Below, in pieces: positions 10,254-20,572 of a stretch of 64,000 nucleotides of DNA. The notes below the pieces were generated by a model. The model worked only from the letters and a program-made list of their open reading frames with translations. It made no database searches and was not told the DNA's origin. The first letter of the stretch is position 1. Each line of letters opens with the position of its first letter. The DNA is from Cymbomonas tetramitiformis (taxonomy: Eukaryota; Chlorophyta; Pyramimonadophyceae; Pyramimonadales; Pyramimonadaceae): contig LGRX02033513.1 of assembly GCA_001247695.2 (NCBI GenBank), forward strand, positions 1 to 64,000. Reading direction: 5' to 3'. The translations under genes were made by a program, and so were the position numbers.

Positions 10254-11330
10254 TGGATACGTGTCCTTAATCGTGTGATGTTATTAAGGGCTCGATAATC
10301 ACAGCACATCCTCCACTTCCCACCTGGCTTAGGAGCGAAAATGATAGGACATCCATATGGAGATGATGACGGACGAAGGATACCCAAGTCGACATATTTG
10401 ATGATCTGTCGTTTGAGCTCTTCCATCATGGGTACTGGTATGGTACGTACTGGCTGTGATGGTGGCTTATGCCCAGGTTCAATGTTGATTCGATGATAAC
10501 CACCTTCAAACCGTTCTGGCCTATGACCAGCTGGAAGATCCTCCTGGAATATGTCTGAAAAGTCTTCTCTCATTTGATCACGTGCTGCTGTGACCTCTGG
10601 GTCTTCCATAGTGGTGTCTGTGTCTGATGCTGTAAAGACCAGTTCACCGTCGACCTCTGAGAGAAAGAAGAGATAAGCTACGGCTTCTTCAGCCGAACCA
10701 CTGGATCGAATACGACGAAGGTGCTTTCTCATGGTGGTGGCCCTGACCAATTCCATTTCAGGAAGGTCATCTGAGCCTGGAGTCTGTTCAACTCTGGATA
10801 ATACTGTGCGAATACTGGAGCCTGATGAATGCTTCCTAGTGATCGTCAGATTTTTGGTCTGAAAGTCAATGTGTGGATTTCTCCTCTCCAACCAATCTTG
10901 ACCCAGAATGACAGTGAATGGTTTCATGTCAATGATGTAGAAATCTTCTGTATCCTTATACTTACCCAGCGTAAATGTAGTTTTGGGAAGATAGGATGTG
11001 CATGGTAGTTGGCTTCCTCCAGCCAATCCCACTGAAAACGATGAAGAATCTGTGGGTGCTATACCAAGCTGAGCAGCGAACTGTCTGTCAATGAAAGATG
11101 ATGTTGCTCCTGGATCTACCAAAATGTGAGTACTCTGTCCATATACTTTCCCTTTGTACAACAACAGCTTCTTCTGTGATTTCAGCTGTGCTGTTTGAGA
11201 CTGCATCTGTGCGATGTACTCCGAGGGAGTGTCCATCTGCTGAAACTGCAATGTCAGACTGGAAAGGACTTCTTCTGAGATACTCTCAACCCGGCCACTT
11301 GCTTCAGTGGCATCTTCAGGCTGATTTATC
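10220..11330 (-). CDS. pol: Ty3/gypsy pol: aspartic protease and RT N-terminus
   Basis: The protease has the retroviral-type active site ILVDPGATSSFID, followed by VILGQDWLERRNP. The RT begins with the usual PVRTIPVPMMEELKRQI, GCPIIFAPKPGGKWRMC and CDYRALNNIT. The frame is open upstream past the gag stop (11326-11328) and lies in the -1 register relative to gag, so expression by -1 frameshifting is likely; a slippery site was not identified. The last ~15 codons are out of frame because of the frameshift near 10268. Confidence 0.9.
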
Positions 11331-12708
11331 TTGCGGGTGCTCTCAACACTGGTACCTGTGCAGTACCCTGAGAGTTTCCCTGAGGAGCTGGAGCTGAAGC
11401 TGGAGCTGGAGTTGCGACTGCTGCATTAATGCTGTGCTGATTCTTCAGTTCCTTAACCAAGGTGTTGATCGTATTGATGAGTTTGCCGGACCCATCCTTA
11501 GCACCCTGATTCTGTTGCTGCCATCTCCGGTTCTGGAAAGGACTCTGAGCTGGTGGCTTACCCTTGATATCTTTTCCATCTGGGGTCTTGGTGGAATAAC
11601 AATCCTTTTCGATGTGACCAACACGACCACAACGATTGCAAGACTGATGATTTTGTGATTTCCCTTTTCCTTTGCCCTTGCCTTTTCCACCTTTTCCCTT
11701 GCTCCGATTTTGATTGGAGTTCTGGCTGCCACTCTGGTTCTGATTCCGATTTCTGTTGAATCTGTCATATGGCTTCTGGCCACGTCCTTTGTCCTTGTCC
11801 TTCTTGACTGGACCTCCTGATGACTGCTCCCTCTGACCCCGATAGTGAAGGGTTTCTGACTGCTTTGAATGAATGACATAATTCAAATCAAGCAGTATCT
11901 GTGTGGTTTCTTGCCACGACAGATTATTCCTTTCCTGTTCTGTCAGGAATCTGAGTTGGAACTGTCTGCGGAGATCTGAATCCATACTGCTGACAAATCT
12001 ATCCTTTATTAGCACATCGTTCAAATCAACTGCTGCTAGAGAAGCCAGTGATGTGAACGTGCGCAAATAATCTGAAAAGGTTTGGCTTCCTTGAGACAGT
12101 GCCATAAGGTGTTTCTTGGCTACTGATCTCTTGTGAGGATTACCAAATTGGCTGAGGAATGTCCGTCTGACCATTTCATAGGTGGCATTTGGCTGTTGTG
12201 CCAAGACCTGAAAATAGTGTCTGTCGTTGTTCTGAATAAGAGTCAGAAACACTGTAATCAAGTCCTTGTCCTTGACTCCTGGATAGGTGAACTGGAAATA
12301 TCGGTCCACCGTGTCCAACCAGACTTCCGCGTCCTGTCCTGATTTGAATTCCCTAGGTGGTGTCATTTTCACCTTTGGGACCAAACTAGGTGGAACTGGT
12401 GCTGGGACAGAATCTGTATCAGGATCTGTAAAGACCATAGGAGGATTGCCTTCTGTGTACTCGGTCTCTGGTTCCTGAGGTTCATTGGCTGGATCCCTAA
12501 ATCGGCTCATGTCTGGCTTCATACGACCGATGTCGTCGAAGTAGCCTATCTGGTCGTATCTGGTTTGAGTGTTGTCATAACCAGCGATCCATTTCGGAAC
12601 TTTAAACCGGCTGAATGCATCATATGAACCAAGAATGTCGAAAAACCATCTCGATGGATCTGGGTTGATAACTGGAATCTCTGGCTCTTCCTCTTCGAGT
12701 ACAACCAT
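11326..12708 (-). CDS. gag: Ty3/gypsy Gag polyprotein, 460 aa
   Basis: Forms the cytoplasmic virus-like particle. It has a capsid-like retrotransposon gag domain around residues 110-260 (REFKSGQDAEVWLDTVDRYF, FLSQFGNPHKRSVAKKHL), then a basic Lys/Gly-rich stretch (SKGKGGKGKGKGKGK) and one CX2CX4HX4C zinc knuckle (CNRCGRVGHIEKDC), as expected for nucleocapsid. The start at 12708 (MVVLEEEEPEI) is the first ATG after the leader. It is intact, in contrast to pol. Confidence 0.92.
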   Translation of the reverse strand: MVVLEEEEPEIPVINPDPSRWFFDILGSYDAFSRFKVPKWIAGYDNTQTRYDQIGYFDDIGRMKPDMSRFRDPANEPQEPETEYTEGNPPMVFTDPDTDSVPAPVPPSLVPKVKMTPPREFKSGQDAEVWLDTVDRYFQFTYPGVKDKDLITVFLTLIQNNDRHYFQVLAQQPNATYEMVRRTFLSQFGNPHKRSVAKKHLMALSQGSQTFSDYLRTFTSLASLAAVDLNDVLIKDRFVSSMDSDLRRQFQLRFLTEQERNNLSWQETTQILLDLNYVIHSKQSETLHYRGQREQSSGGPVKKDKDKGRGQKPYDRFNRNRNQNQSGSQNSNQNRSKGKGGKGKGKGKGKSQNHQSCNRCGRVGHIEKDCYSTKTPDGKDIKGKPPAQSPFQNRRWQQQNQGAKDGSGKLINTINTLVKELKNQHSINAAVATPAPASAPAPQGNSQGTAQVPVLRAPAR

Positions 12709-12877
12709 CTAAAAACAAAACACAACACCAAAATACCTTCAGCTAATCAACTAACTGAGTGTGTGTGATTTATATATATATATATATAGTATATCTGTAT
12801 GTTCACATACATGTAGTACATTTGTACATAATAATGAGGTAGTTATACATATATATCCACCTTCTTCCCCCCTCAAG
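12709..12877 (-). other. Ty3/gypsy leader, gag-proximal part
   Basis: AT-rich untranslated leader with a (TA)n run at 12771-12787. It ends at the GAAGT target site (12878-12882) where the TR-GAG element inserted. The rest of the leader resumes at 16271. Confidence 0.7.
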
Positions 12878-12882
12878 GAAGT

Positions 12883-13075
12883 TGTGAGATATAATATACT
12901 GTATTATATCGGGCGGTCACTGAATAGTTTCTTATACAAGTGTAAACAGATTATAAAGATAAACGAATATAAGGCGGTCTGTGACCTAGGTATCTGTCAC
13001 CTAGTACTGTACGAGTACTGGTACAACTATCGGGAGTCAGAGTAAGTTATGACCTACGGGTCACTGAATCCAGCA
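12883..13075 (-). repeat. 3' LTR of TR-GAG element
   Basis: 193 bp, minus-strand sequence TGCTGGATTC...ATATCTCACA. It is preceded on the minus strand by a weak polypurine stretch, AGGGTGGTG. Confidence 0.93.
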
Positions 13076-13279
13076 CACCACCCTGTGACTGTACATAGTG
13101 CTGTTACAGGTGGCAGAGAGCGGAGCACAGACAAATCAAATCGTTCCGAAACAACAAACAGCTAGGAGCTGGAAACTGCTAGAGGGAGGCCTGTGCTTTA
13201 GCCAGGGCGGTCCCTTCCTAAAACTGCTGCTAGGACACTGCTTGCAAGCTAAGTTCCTACAGCTCAATTTCGCAGATAC

Positions 13280-14376
13280 TCAGCCACTTTGAAAGTGGTC
13301 TACCAAGTTGCAGAGTTCACCAGAGTTGAAGAAGTTGTCAGTGTCAAAGAAGTTCAACCAGAACCAGAGGCCAGAAGTCATAATCCAGAACCAGAGTCCA
13401 GAGACCAGTGTCCAGAACCAGAAGCCAGAGCCATAATCCAGAAGCCAAGACCAGAAGCCAGAGGCAGGAAAAGATTCGTAGAGCAAAATCAGGAATTCCG
13501 AAAATTGAAAATCAGAATTCAAATCCGCCGAAACCAAAGAAGGAAAAGAAATGCCGAAAGTAAAACAGTACGGCAAGGCAGGCAGACTGTTGGCAGTCAC
13601 CCCAATGGGATGTACCGCTGCGGTGAATTCAGGGGCTCGATCGAGCACCACCGAACCCTGAACCGCTGACACACATGCAAGACACATGAGTGCGGGCAGG
13701 GCTAGAGATGCAAAGGAGAAGACTCTCGGCAATGTTGCCACACCGACACGTGACCGTGTAGTCGGTGGGGCCGAGGGAATCTCGTCTTCGGAAAAGGAAT
13801 AACCGTCGGAGCCGTCGTCATCGTCGATCACGGAAAGCTCTTCGTGGTGAATCGACTCGTGAACCGAGTCAATCGAGCACAATTTAAGAGAGGTGTCAGA
13901 GCAAGATGGCATTACACGGTCCATAAAAGAGACACGTAGTGGCTCCTCGAAAGGAGACCCGAAGGAAGCGGGGTCCGATGCCGAAATAGGGTAAAGCCCC
14001 GTGTCGATCTCGTGTTTGGCAGGTGGTGGCGCATCGCACACCACCTGCGGCACAGACAAAGTGCCGATGTGCAGCGGTGGTTGCTTACCAGCTGCGGTAG
14101 CACCACCTACCTGCGCAGCCGTAGCCGCAGACCGCAGGGACTCAAGGACGCCCCGTGCGTCGGAGAGAACATCCTCCATGCCGGCGTCCGACGCACCACG
14201 ACCCAAGCCCGCATAGTGAGCACGCAAGCCCACATCGTGCTCCACCGGGTACGTGAAAGGCTCCGGGTCGTCACGTACCAAAGGCCGGTCGTGCCGCTGG
14301 CATAGCTCAGCAAATCCCTTGTCGTCCTCGTCGTCGAAAGCGGCTTGAAAGTCCGAAACGACCTCGTCCAAGTCCA
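13280..14376 (-). CDS. TR-GAG ORF2, acidic protein with one hydrophobic segment
   Basis: The frame is open from 14647, overlapping the gag-like ORF, but its first plausible own start is the ATG near 14376 (MDLDEVVSDF). It has an acidic cluster (VIDDDDGSDGYSFSEDE), a hydrophobic stretch able to span a membrane (FSFASLALPALMCLACVSAV), and a Trp/Phe-rich C-terminus encoded by short CCAGAAGCCAGAG-type repeats (about 13360-13470). I recognise no family. It might be translated by frameshift from ORF1, from its own start, or not at all. Confidence 0.5.
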
Positions 14377-14399
14377 TGGCGGCATTACGAAGTCCCACA

Positions 14400-15701
14400 T
14401 CACATGAATGAACCACACACCTCTGGGCAACGCGCCGTGTCATGAAAGTGCCCAGGGCAGAGGGGGCACTCCTGAACGAAGGCCGATGATGCAGAATGGA
14501 AAGATATGCACCTGGCACCCTGCGTCCGATGCGATTGAGACCAATTCCCGCCTTTCGGGAGTGGGGATGCCGCAAAGCGGTGCTTCCATCCCACGCGACG
14601 ATTACGCCCGTGAAACTTACCGTCCGTACGACGGTTTCGTTCGTCACGCCACTTGGACGGTGGAAATCTCACACCACCGCCTCCATGCGGACGGTGGGAA
14701 TCAACCCGTGGCGGCGGTGTGTCTCGCGTACCCTCGCGCTCGTCATGACGGAGTGAGGCAAGTAGGGCAGAGGCCTCACCAATGATGCGAGCAAATTCCT
14801 CGAGGAAGCCCGAGACGTCACTCGGTTCCTCACCTGCGTAAGCCATTCCGAGTGGCGTGTGCGTCGGGATAGGCGCGGCTGCCTTGGGTCGGGTGGGAGG
14901 GCCATCGGGGTTTGCACACCACCACACTTCTAGAATGTGAGTGTAAACCTCCTCGATGCCCACCTTCGCCAACTCGGTGTCTAGGCGAAGCGGGGTGATC
15001 ACCTCCTTGTAAAAGTCGGTGTCCAGCGCTGCCAGGAGCTGCCTCTTGGCTGCCTCGTCGTCCAGGGGACCCGCTCCGCTAGCCGCGATAGCTTTTAGGC
15101 ACTCGTCAAATTGCGCGACCAAGGGCTCAGGGTCATCAGAGGACCCAAAAGAAATGCCTAAGAGTTCCTCGTGATGGCGGAGCGGCCGATGCCCAGGCGG
15201 CAGCAGCCGCTTGGTTACCTCAAGGAGGGCACGCTTACCGTCGCGCGGAGAGATCCGAGCCGAAGCGTCAACCCACCTTCGAGCTGGAGAGTGGGGCGTT
15301 GTCAAAGAGACCAACGCACGAAGTAAAATGTCGTTGAAGATCGGGTGAACCTCCTTGGTGACGTCCACGAGGTCAAAGATGTCCTCGCTGGCGCTGTCCT
15401 TGTTGACAAATGACGCCTCCAAGGCAGTAACCAATGAATCCCAAAGAAGTTGGCGATGAGGTTCACTTCCGGAAAATGAGGACGCCTTAGTACCTAAGGT
15501 GTCCTTTGCAACACGCTTCACAACGTCAATGTCCCAAGATGACTGCAACACGGCATTGCCGCGTGTCTTGTCAGCAGCAGCGAGCGCGACACTCGCTGAC
15601 TGCGGGGTGCTCTTGTAGCGAGCACCCACGTTTCTAGCAAAAATAGAGTCAAGGCGCATTCTAGCGCCCATGGCCGGTGTACCAACAGAGGATGAAGTCA
15701 T
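14400..15701 (-). CDS. gag: TR-GAG ORF1: Gag-like protein with zinc knuckle, 433 aa
   Basis: A retrotransposon gag-like region (KRLLPPGHRPLRHHEELLGI, VAQFDECLKAIAA, AKRQLLAALD) is followed by a basic Arg-rich segment and a single C-terminal CX2CX4HX4C knuckle (CPLCPGHFHDTARC) just before the TGA. The start (MTSSSVGTPAMGARMRLD) is the first ATG after the 5' LTR and leader. The order capsid-like, basic, knuckle supports a nucleocapsid-bearing Gag. No pol motif follows in any frame inside the element. Confidence 0.8.
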   Translation of the reverse strand: MTSSSVGTPAMGARMRLDSIFARNVGARYKSTPQSASVALAAADKTRGNAVLQSSWDIDVVKRVAKDTLGTKASSFSGSEPHRQLLWDSLVTALEASFVNKDSASEDIFDLVDVTKEVHPIFNDILLRALVSLTTPHSPARRWVDASARISPRDGKRALLEVTKRLLPPGHRPLRHHEELLGISFGSSDDPEPLVAQFDECLKAIAASGAGPLDDEAAKRQLLAALDTDFYKEVITPLRLDTELAKVGIEEVYTHILEVWWCANPDGPPTRPKAAAPIPTHTPLGMAYAGEEPSDVSGFLEEFARIIGEASALLASLRHDEREGTRDTPPPRVDSHRPHGGGGVRFPPSKWRDERNRRTDGKFHGRNRRVGWKHRFAASPLPKGGNWSQSHRTQGARCISFHSASSAFVQECPLCPGHFHDTARCPEVCGSFM

Positions 15702-16072
15702 CAGAATAAATTCCTATAGGAGGGGGGTTGGGGAAAAGGCGAGTGTCAAATTGTAAGGTGGCGGGCGACCGTAATGCAGTTGCGGAGTTAGGAGAAGAAG
15801 GGGTCGAACGAAATCAACGAAGTCGAACACGCGACGGCCAAGGAGACGTTGACAGGGGTGATCAAGCCCAGTCTAAAACAAAATCCAACGCGGACACTCG
15901 AAGAAGTTGCCGAAAGTCCCAACTCGAAATCTCACCGCAACATGGTGCAAACCGCACGCCCTAAAGTGGCCAATTCAACACCTCGCGAGGCCCCAACGCC
16001 CCGCCAAGCGGAAAAGCTTAGCCAATCATGGCAAAGTCAGCAGTGATAAAAGCGGGGTAATACCCCATAACC

Positions 16073-16265
16073 TGTGAGATATAATATACTGTATTATATC
16101 GGGCGGTCACTGAATAGTTTCTTATACAAGTGTAAACAGATTATAAAGATGAACGAATATAAGGCGGTCTTTGACCTAGGTATCTGTCACCTAGTACTGT
16201 ACGAGTACTGGTACAACTATCGGGAGTCAGAGTAAGTTATGACCTACGGGTCACTGAATCCAGCA
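16073..16265 (-). repeat. 5' LTR of TR-GAG element
   Basis: 193 bp, 99% identical to 12883-13075. The adjoining 16057-16072 reads GGTTATGGGGTATTAC on the minus strand and is the presumptive primer-binding region. Confidence 0.93.
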
Positions 16266-16270
16266 GAAGT

Positions 16271-19200
16271 GTGTGATATAAGGCAGTTGTCAATTGCCTG
16301 TACCTCATAAATAGTATGCATTCCTTATAGGAAGCATCTGTTACAGTTTTAGGGTTGTTGCCCGATATATTTTCATGTCTGTGTCGATTACAGCATGATA
16401 TATTTATGCCAAACACGAAGTTTATCGAATATTTAGTGGTATTTTAGGGCATGTTAGGTTACAGTGGCCCATATTCCCAATAATGTGATTAGGGTGTTAC
16501 ATGGTATCAGTAACCCTAAAATAGGTAAAAATAAAGCAGTATAAATATTTTGCAAACATATTTAAGCAAAACTGCATTTAATACCACACTGAATGTTACG
16601 TGGTTTTCAGGAGGTATGTTACACCCCTGACACACACATTCAATTTTAGGGTGTTACAGGGTGTTACACATGCTGCATAAATCAGGGATTGTTTATTGAT
16701 AGCTAAATATTCATATTAGCAAAAAAAATCAATCCGAAATTTTCATTTTTAAATCATGCGTAAAACATTTTTACGCATTTCGTTACAGCCAATATGCACA
16801 CCCCTAGATATTTAACACCTGCTATCTAGGGTGTTACACGAGATATGACTATAGTCATTATGATTTTCTCATACCTCAATAGGTATAAAATCATATTATC
16901 AAATAAAATAGGGTCCGATTTTCAATTTTCAAATCTATCGCAAATGGATTTTACCTATTTTGGCCGTTTTTCGGCTTGATTATTGTTTCCATAATAACAT
17001 ATCTCTGTGTGTGCTGTGTGGACTGCAAAGTACAGAAGCACTGCATATCACTTCACCTTTGCACATGACAATTTTCATGGCATAAAAGTGAATTATTCTG
17101 CATATCAACATCTGAGGTTGATCATATTTGTGGGTTTTACTGATTGAAACCCATGGAAGTAAATGTACTTCCTGATGATATTTAGATTTATCAGCTATAA
17201 GCGGATTATCCACTTCAGTGATAATTTATCAATCTATGATATGTTTTGAGCATATGACTGTGCTCTAAGATATATCAAAAATGATATCTCTTGTTTTAAA
17301 CATATCAGGACATAGCTTGATTATATAATCAAAGCAGTTTGACACAACACATATATATGTGTGTGTGCTTGTCCACAACAACCTATGTGAGCTCAATATA
17401 TGTATGTACTGATCTGGTTAGGTACATGCATTTGTGCTGATCAATACTGAGTCAATTGTCAGAATGCAGTATAGTGGTTGTTGATGCTCCAGCGATGTAT
17501 GAGAGTGAATGAACTGTGCCCAACAGTTACCAGCTGTTGTATGGGCACAGTATATTGCCTTCGGGTCTGGAGATAACTCCATCCAGCCCTACAGCATGTT
17601 GGATTATTCTGTTCCCATATCTATCGCCATCACTGACACTCCACACGCACATGTGTTTGTGGAGTGTTATCCATATCTATCATATACATGATAGATATTA
17701 AAGTTGGTCAATTCACTATGAGTCAGTGAATATCAATACATACAGTAATGCCAGTGTGTGTGCATGTATAGTACTTATTGATTAGTACTTTTTGCCAGTG
17801 TGTGTGTGTGTGTGTGCTCACTTTTACACACCTATAGGAAGATAACTTCTGGATTTAACAATATTCCCAGACAGTTTATCATGCAGGATGATGATCAGCA
17901 TACCATGTACTGAATGAATCTAGCATGATATATATTAGGTTAGGGGTTATTGTAATCCCGAGATAATCTCATTCACAATAATGAGTTGCTGGTCTATTTC
18001 ACATATAGTTCCGGTGAGCAATCCTTTCAGTGATCCACAATAGAACGATATGTGGTCCGAAGAGTATCTCGACTCCACCGGGACATAACGAGCTAATTAT
18101 TGTGTTAAGACCACTGAATAGGCACCTTACACTATATGGGTTCGAATATAGTTAACATGCACAGCAGGTATGCTTTTGTGCATGTCTGATGCATTGTGAT
18201 ATGATGTTATATATTCCAGCTGCTATCGTGATCAAGCTGGTTTATACATAACATCTGCTAACATGATGCATGCACACCTTACAATATTGCAGTCACTCAG
18301 TATAGAATGTATACATGATGTAATGCTGCATATACTCAGATGCTGCATGTTGGTGTATGCTGCATGTTAGTGTGTGCATGTTAATGTGTGCTGCATTTTA
18401 GTGTATCCTGCAAATACTGCAAGTTCAGATAAACATCTCTTGCACACTATATTGCAAATAAGCATGAAAATGCTGACAATTTGAATATTTCTGCAGTCAT
18501 CAATATATGGTGTGAAATGCTGCAGTACAATAATCAGATGTCCATCATGCATCCATCCAAAATATCCCTGCGAGTATACAGTTGTTTTGCAGAGTATTTT
18601 GACGCGAGTATGTAATGTACAGATGATCGTAGCAACATGTTGACATCATCATCGTAAAATTACAAGATAATCGTAGCACGCTGCAAATGAATTTATGCAA
18701 TCGGGCGCGCTGCTGATGAAAAGCATATATCGTCGCCATTTCTCAGCGCATGATACGAGCGCTGACGTATGCTGACTTATGCGCGGATCATAAATCCGTC
18801 GATGATTGCTATGCCGTATCTCATTCTGAACAATTTTCAAATGCGAATCATCCATGCGCGTGCATGTAATTGACGCGCATGCTTATGATTGCGAATCACT
18901 TCTGCGAGAACATGTGATTGTCGCGCATGTTGTCAACTGCGAATCAGTCTCTCGCGCATCGACATATATGATAGCCGTACAGTAAGCGATTTGATGCGAT
19001 CATGAAAATTGTAATGGTGCGCGCTGATGATTTTTGAGTACATCTCGTCGCAGTATGTCTAGCACATGATACGAGTGCTGATTTTCGCGCGGATAATGAT
19101 TCCGCTGATGATTTCTGCGTCCGCGTCTCATTTGCGAATTTATGTACATCTGCGAATCATATATGCGCGTACATCTCATCGCTGCGCGCATGTATGCCGT

Positions 19201-19444
19201 ATGCACACCTTGTCGCGCAGTATATGTGCGATCAGCTGTTGTATGCGATCCTGCGAATGCGACAATTATCTCGCGCACTGTCTTCGCTATTGCAGCGGTA
19301 TATGCGATATGCCAATTATTCGTATTATTCGACTGCGTCGCCTTATATGCTTGAGCTCCGCAACCTGTCAACACAAAATTATTGATATCTACGCGCTGCA
19401 CTTGAGTTCTCGTGTTCGTGCCTTGACGAGCTGAGAATACCATC
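16271..19444 (-). other. Ty3/gypsy long 5' leader, no convincing gene
   Basis: About 3.2 kb between the 5' LTR and the nested element; with 12709-12877 it makes an unusually long leader. It holds AGGGTGTTACA motifs (near 16490, 16650, 16830), a (TG)n run near 17800, TGCTGCATGTTAGTG-type repeats near 18340-18410, and AT-rich unstructured sequence. Frames here are short and show no family resemblance. The primer-binding-like site is at 19430-19442. Confidence 0.65.
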
Positions 19445-20028
19445 TCTTAGGGCTAGATAAGCGAGCCCTCAGTATATCATATAAAATACAAGTAAACGCT
19501 GCGTTATAGAACAGTAACACAAGCGTAAGATAATAGCGGGGGATGAGTGCAGTCTCTGTGTGAAGATACTGCTGAAGCACAACGCTTCCTCATCTATACC
19601 ATACGTCTCCCATCGCATAGATGGTACCGCCATTGGGTTGTGAGCCCGAGACGTTGGTTGAACGACCAGTATCGTCAGAACGAATAATACGTTCGCTCCA
19701 TAATACTGCGCATGCTTGTTCCGCACATGCTTAAAGCAAAGATGGTTCTTGTTTGTTACTTCAAGATGTATCTTGCTTTGCCATCTTCGAGTTCGACGCA
19801 CGAACTCTCGATGACAGGTGTCATTCAAGTCTTTCCTTGAATAATGACAGATGACGTGACTTATCATCTGACGACATGTACAGTCATAGTCGACCGTACT
19901 GACGACTGTCTGTCATTATAATATATGACATGACTCGACATGACATGACATGACATGATATGACATGTCTGACAGGTATGACACGTATGACATGTATGAC
20001 ACATATGTCATCGGTCATGACCCTGACA
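19445..20028 (-). repeat. 5' LTR of Ty3/gypsy element
   Basis: 584 bp, about 99% identical to the 3' LTR. Its outer end is TGTCAGGG on the minus strand next to ATGAC at 20029-20033. Confidence 0.93.
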
Positions 20029-20185
20029 ATGACTCGAAAATTACGCCAGACACTGTGTATAAAATTATTTTCGATCTGACGGTACAATTACATGTACACA
20101 GTCATCGGACGCAGATAAATCGGTGTTGGGAAGCTCGAGACAGTTTGAAACTGTTTCTGAATCACTTTCGAATTTCGTTCACTTC

Positions 20186-20233
20186 AAAATACACCGCTGC
20201 TGTTGACCCGGGTCAGCAGCAGCGGTGTATTTT
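20186..20233. repeat. 17-bp perfect hairpin
   Basis: Arms AAAATACACCGCTGCTG (20186-20202) and its inverse (20217-20233). The loop contains a second small palindrome, TGACCCGGGTCA. Function unknown. Confidence 0.85.
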
Positions 20234-20377
20234 TTATCATATATTATTGCACGACATACCATACCGCATATCACCGTGCATATATGCATACACTCCTCAA
20301 ATGCGAACTCATGTCCAACTGCACGTGATCAACTTCGCCTCCCTTGCGCGAAGATGATCACGTGAGGTTAGCCATCC

Positions 20378-20567
20378 TGTGAGATATATAGCTGCGACTA
20401 TATATCGTGTTACGGTCAGAATGCTTTCACTTTCGGTTTGCAAGAGTGTAGATAAAACATAAGTTAGTCTCGGCTTTATGCCGGAAACCCTAAACCTGTG
20501 ACACCCGTACTGTACGGAGTACTAGTACAGATAACAGGAAGTGACACACGGTGTGTCACATCCAGCA
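20378..20567. mobile_element. Solo LTR of the TR-GAG family
   Basis: 190 bp starting TGTGAGATATATAG and ending CATCCAGCA, sharing the LTR tips and the GTACTGTACG(G)AGTACT core of the TR-GAG LTR. It is flanked by the 5-bp duplication CATCC at 20373-20377 and 20568-20572, and no partner LTR with this sequence flanks an internal region nearby. It is best read as the product of recombination between the two LTRs of an older copy. Confidence 0.8.
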
Positions 20568-20572
20568 CATCC

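Larger units (their letters stand above)
12883..16265 (-). mobile_element. Nested non-autonomous gag-only LTR element (TR-GAG type)
   Basis: LTRs of 193 bp (12883-13075 and 16073-16265) differ at two positions and have TG...CA ends. A 5-bp target duplication GAAGT lies at 12878-12882 and 16266-16270. The 3.38-kb element encodes a zinc-knuckle gag-like protein and a second ORF but no RT, integrase or protease, so it must be mobilised in trans. On the minus strand, right after the 5' LTR, the sequence GGTTATGGG matches the first 9 nt of the half-tRNA primer site used by copia elements. It lies inside the gypsy leader, so it inserted later. Confidence 0.92.
5839..20028 (-). mobile_element. Ty3/gypsy chromovirus LTR retrotransposon (with nested element)
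   Basis: Direct LTRs at 5839-6423 and 19445-20028 differ at roughly seven positions. They bound gag, protease, RT, RNase H, integrase and a chromodomain, all on the minus strand. A 5-bp target duplication ATGAC lies at 5834-5838 and 20029-20033. A polypurine tract (6424-6436 read on minus) abuts the 3' LTR and a primer-binding-like site TGGTATTCTCAGC (19430-19442) starts 2 nt after the 5' LTR. Total 14.2 kb, of which 3388 bp is the nested element plus its duplicated target. Pol carries two frameshifts, so this copy is probably not autonomous as read. Confidence 0.95.

Noticed and set aside
12883..16265. Fusion of the two nested ORFs into one Gag-Pol
   Set aside because: Neither frame has protease, RT, RNase H or integrase motifs.
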